From NCBI GenBank assembly GCA_964462125.1, contig CAYWXT010000240.1, positions 1 to 8,654 of the forward strand: a DNA stretch of 8,654 bases, in the 5' to 3' direction. The DNA is from JAWLFY01 sp964462125. Its GTDB lineage: Bacteria > Planctomycetota > Planctomycetia > Pirellulales > Pirellulaceae. The notes beneath the pieces were generated by a model. The model had not been told where the DNA came from. It saw only the letters and a program-made list of their open reading frames with translations, and made no database searches. Below, in pieces: positions 6,207 to 8,654 of the stretch; position 1 is the stretch's first letter, and every line of letters begins with the position of its first letter. The translations under genes and the position numbers were made by a program.

Positions 6207-8249
6207 ATGACGAAGTTTCCCCGACAACGCCGAACCTCCCGACCTCAAGGGGAGTCGTTGGAGGCGCGACGGTTGTTGGCCGTATTCGGCACCCCGTGGC
6301 CCGAAGCGCGATCGCTCACCGTCAGCTTTCCCGCGGACGGGACCGAGATTGGGGCGCATCCCAATCAGCTGAGGGGGATGTTGGATGAGGTCGCGGAACG
6401 TGAGGATTGGCAAGAAGTCGCGCTGCGGGCCTTCCAGACCTGGGCTTACAACGCCGATATCAACGTCGGTTTGAAGGCGGACCACGACCTGCCCTTCGGC
6501 GCCCCGGGACTTTCCGTTGGCGATCCCAGGTTCGGGGACTTCCGGCTGGGAGCGACCCCCCAGCAAGACGTCTTGGCCAACGCGTTGCCATTCCAGGTCA
6601 CTGCCGGATCGTTTGCCGGAGACCTCTTTCTCAACAGCGAATCGGACTTCACCTATCACGACTGGGAAAACGACCTCCCGCCCGATGAGGACACCACGCC
6701 ACCGGACACCTACGATCTGTTCAGTGTTCTGCTGCACGAAACGGGCAACGCCCTTGGACTGGAAGACAGCGAGTCCGATTCATCCGTGATGTTTGCGAAT
6801 TACACGGATCCCAAGGGTGTGTTAACCCAAGAGGACATCGACGAGATCCAGACGTTGTACGGAGCACGCACCGATCCGTATGAGCTGGCCGACAACGGGG
6901 AATTATCGACCGCCACGCTGATTCCGGTCCCTGTCGATTACCAGCCAGACTCGGAGACGATCGATGTGCAGGGCTCCCTGCAGAGCGCTGATGATGTGGA
7001 CGTCTATGAATTTGCTCCGCTCGACGGAGAGAACCAGGTCGAGATTTCCCTGCAGGCCTCTGGAATCAGCCTCCTGCAGTCGAAGGTGGAGATTCTCGAC
7101 GCCGCCGGCGCGCTGTTGAGCGAACAAACGGCGGCGTCGATGTTTGACAACGACGTCGTCATCGACCTCGGCGAACTGCAAAATCACTCCACGATCTACA
7201 TCCGCGTCTCGGCGAAGGGCGACAGCGTCTATGCGGTCGGTGATTATCGGTTGCGGATCGATTATCGAGATGCCTCCGTGCGTGATTCCGACCCCACGCC
7301 GGGACATCACGAGGGGGGCATTGAAAGTCTGTGGGCGAACTTTGATCTCGTCGACGGGGATTACGATTCGAACAATACCGTCGGCACGGCGAACGGGATG
7401 CCGCTTGCCCCAGGCACCGATTCGACCAAGCGGTTCGAAGCACATTCCTCGCTCGAGCAACCCAGCGAGGACGCTGCCACCGACGTCGATTTTTGGAAGG
7501 TGACCTCACCGTCAGAGATGGACGGTCCGCTGGTCGTGAACGTTTCGCCGGTCGGACTGGACACCGCGGAAGTCGGCGTGCGAATCCTTGATGTCCAGGG
7601 CGAGCCGGTTGGCGCCTCGGGACACCTTCGGGCCGATGGAACGTGGACGTTGGAACTCGCGCAGCCCGCCGCGTCGACCGACTATTACATCCGCGTCAGT
7701 GTCGATCCGAACTCCGCGGTGGCAGTGGGGAACTACGTGGCGTCGGCTGATTTCGACCCGGACCACTCCCAGATGAACCTGATGGTTTCCCGCACGATCT
7801 CGTCGTCGGTCGACGATTTTATCCGCTGGCGGGCCGGCAAGACCAAGCTCTTTCGTTTTGATCTGACCGCCAGGGGAATCGCGGGTGACCAGTGGGTCCA
7901 GGTCACCGTCTACGACGCCCATACGCGCGAGATCCGAATGGTATTGAGCACCCCGGCCGAGGGCCGGCGGACCGCCTTTGCCATGCTCGATCAAGGGGAT
8001 TATCTGCTGCGATTCACCGCCGTCTCGCGGTCGGGCGACGAGATCGACGCGATCGACCTGGACCTGTTGGTCGACGGGCTCTCCGATGACCAGGATCCAT
8101 CCGACCCGGACGACGATGAATACTACTACGACCCCTATTACTATGAAGACTACGAACCGCCGGACGATGACGACGATGGCGAATTCCTTGAGGACCCAGA
8201 GTACGACTACGATTACTACTACGAGGACGACGGCTACGGCGGTGGCTGA
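6207..8249 (+). CDS. Matrixin-like exported protein with LEPR-XLL-like N-terminus, PPC-like domains, degenerate zinc site and acidic Tyr-rich tail
   Basis: The protein is 680 residues. Residues 17-25 read SLEARRLLA, a variant of the LEPR-XLL motif found at the start of large exported planctomycete proteins; no ordinary signal peptide is visible. Residues about 35-220 resemble a matrixin-type metalloprotease: a helix around ALRAFQTWAYNADINV (72-87), the segment LLHETGNALGLEDS (175-188) and a Met-turn-like SVMF (193-196). The zinc motif should read HExxHxxGxxH or D. Here His177, Glu178, Gly184 and Asp187 are present, but the second ligand is Asn181. Three beta-rich blocks follow (about 250-355, 384-515, 523-622), resembling PPC (pre-peptidase C-terminal) domains, the first with DVDVYEF (263-269). 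The last 57 residues contain 19 Asp, 7 Glu, 13 Tyr and no Lys or Arg. It is probably secreted or cell-surface. It may be an inactive protease-fold binding protein. Fold and export are well supported; catalysis is doubtful. Confidence 0.82.
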   Translation: MTKFPRQRRTSRPQGESLEARRLLAVFGTPWPEARSLTVSFPADGTEIGAHPNQLRGMLDEVAEREDWQEVALRAFQTWAYNADINVGLKADHDLPFGAPGLSVGDPRFGDFRLGATPQQDVLANALPFQVTAGSFAGDLFLNSESDFTYHDWENDLPPDEDTTPPDTYDLFSVLLHETGNALGLEDSESDSSVMFANYTDPKGVLTQEDIDEIQTLYGARTDPYELADNGELSTATLIPVPVDYQPDSETIDVQGSLQSADDVDVYEFAPLDGENQVEISLQASGISLLQSKVEILDAAGALLSEQTAASMFDNDVVIDLGELQNHSTIYIRVSAKGDSVYAVGDYRLRIDYRDASVRDSDPTPGHHEGGIESLWANFDLVDGDYDSNNTVGTANGMPLAPGTDSTKRFEAHSSLEQPSEDAATDVDFWKVTSPSEMDGPLVVNVSPVGLDTAEVGVRILDVQGEPVGASGHLRADGTWTLELAQPAASTDYYIRVSVDPNSAVAVGNYVASADFDPDHSQMNLMVSRTISSSVDDFIRWRAGKTKLFRFDLTARGIAGDQWVQVTVYDAHTREIRMVLSTPAEGRRTAFAMLDQGDYLLRFTAVSRSGDEIDAIDLDLLVDGLSDDQDPSDPDDDEYYYDPYYYEDYEPPDDDDDGEFLEDPEYDYDYYYEDDGYGGG

Positions 8250-8654
8250 CCTGCTCGCCGAGGTCACCGCGGGGTTCCCCGAGGCGCCGCACCATTCGCG
8301 GGATTCGATCGTGCGAAAGGCTCATGCCCTGTTGAAATTCGACGCTGAGGATCTCCACGCTCGCCAAGTCCTCGCGGTCGCCGATCTGCAGGCCGGGGAT
8401 GCGGAAAGCTGCCTGCAGCGACTGGAACAGGCACCGGCGGCGATCGCCGGGGACGCACTGACCAACCGCCTCGCCGGCTATGCTTGCCTCGCCATGGCGC
8501 AGCCGACGACCGCAAAGACCTTCTTCGAACGAGCCCTGAAGATCTCACCTCACCAACCCGACGTGTGGGTTCGCCTGGGGAAACTGCAGCAGGACTGGGG
8601 ACGGCTCGGCCCGGCCATGGCCTATTATCAACGCGGGCGATTTTTTGAGGACCA
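8242..8654 (+). CDS. TPR-type helical protein, N-terminal part (3' end outside window)
   Basis: An open frame starts with GTG at 8242, overlapping the previous gene's stop by eight bases (GTGGCTGA), and stays open for 137 codons to the window edge. The product begins VADLLAEVTAGFPEAPHHSRD (GTG read as Met). It is Ala/Leu-rich and helical, and from about residue 80 shows TPR spacing: LAGYACLAMAQPTTAKTFFE, then RALKISPHQPD, VWVRLGKLQQDWGRLGPAMA and YYQRGR. The phrase RALKISP-PDVW is the usual end of one TPR and start of the next. The overlap suggests translational coupling with the matrixin-like gene; no strong ribosome binding site is visible, although GGCGG lies at 8239-8243. In-frame alternatives such as the GTG at 8311 or the ATG at 8494 would discard protein-like sequence. 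TPRs mediate protein contacts, so it may be a partner of the secreted protein or the kinase. Anything beyond the TPRs lies outside the window. Confidence 0.72.
   Translation, partial: MADLLAEVTAGFPEAPHHSRDSIVRKAHALLKFDAEDLHARQVLAVADLQAGDAESCLQRLEQAPAAIAGDALTNRLAGYACLAMAQPTTAKTFFERALKISPHQPDVWVRLGKLQQDWGRLGPAMAYYQRGRFFED

Noticed and set aside
5285..6737. Two long minus-strand frames (300 and 274 codons) opposite the kinase TPRs and the matrixin-like gene
   Set aside because: They run antisense to well-supported genes and show no recognisable domains.
7512..8267. Minus-strand frame with an apparent Val/Ile-rich membrane segment
   Set aside because: The hydrophobic run is the antisense reading of the Asp/Tyr-rich tail: Tyr and Asp codons read backward become Val, Ile and Phe codons. 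It is an artefact of the sense gene's composition.

Overview
The window looks like chromosomal DNA of a planctomycete, most likely Pirellulales. This rests on several marks typical of that group: a Tat-exported Gfo/Idh/MocA oxidoreductase, an ECF-type sigma factor beside a large Hanks-type kinase with C-terminal TPRs, a kinase catalytic loop reading HGDLKPDN, and an exported protein opening with an LEPR-XLL-like motif (LEARRLLA). The DNA is GC-rich, so long antisense reading frames are common and were treated as shadows. Genus and species cannot be assigned from the sequence alone.

Region 1 (1-1786) is a probable catabolic pair on the + strand. It holds the 3' end of a PmoA-like (DUF6807-type) protein, then, 54 bases on, a complete Tat-signal Gfo/Idh/MocA oxidoreductase. 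A strong hairpin with a T-run closes the unit.

Region 2 (1787-2109) has no convincing gene but is rich in structure. It contains a short hairpin, a 10-bp inverted repeat, three tandem copies of a 15-bp unit, a paired TGACAT motif and a perfect TTGACA box, just upstream of the sigma-factor gene.

Region 3 (2110-8654) is a run of four same-strand genes: an ECF-type sigma factor; a 1082-residue membrane Ser/Thr kinase with a pre-kinase domain, one membrane segment and about seven TPRs; a matrixin-like exported protein with a degenerate zinc site and an Asp/Tyr-rich tail; and a TPR protein that starts with GTG inside the previous stop and runs off the window. No anti-sigma gene lies between sigma factor and kinase.

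The most plausible reading is a signalling-and-secretion module. The kinase would sense something through extracytoplasmic TPRs and control the sigma factor, perhaps by phosphorylation. The secreted matrixin-like protein and the TPR protein would be outputs or partners. The order of genes is seen directly; the functional link is inference.
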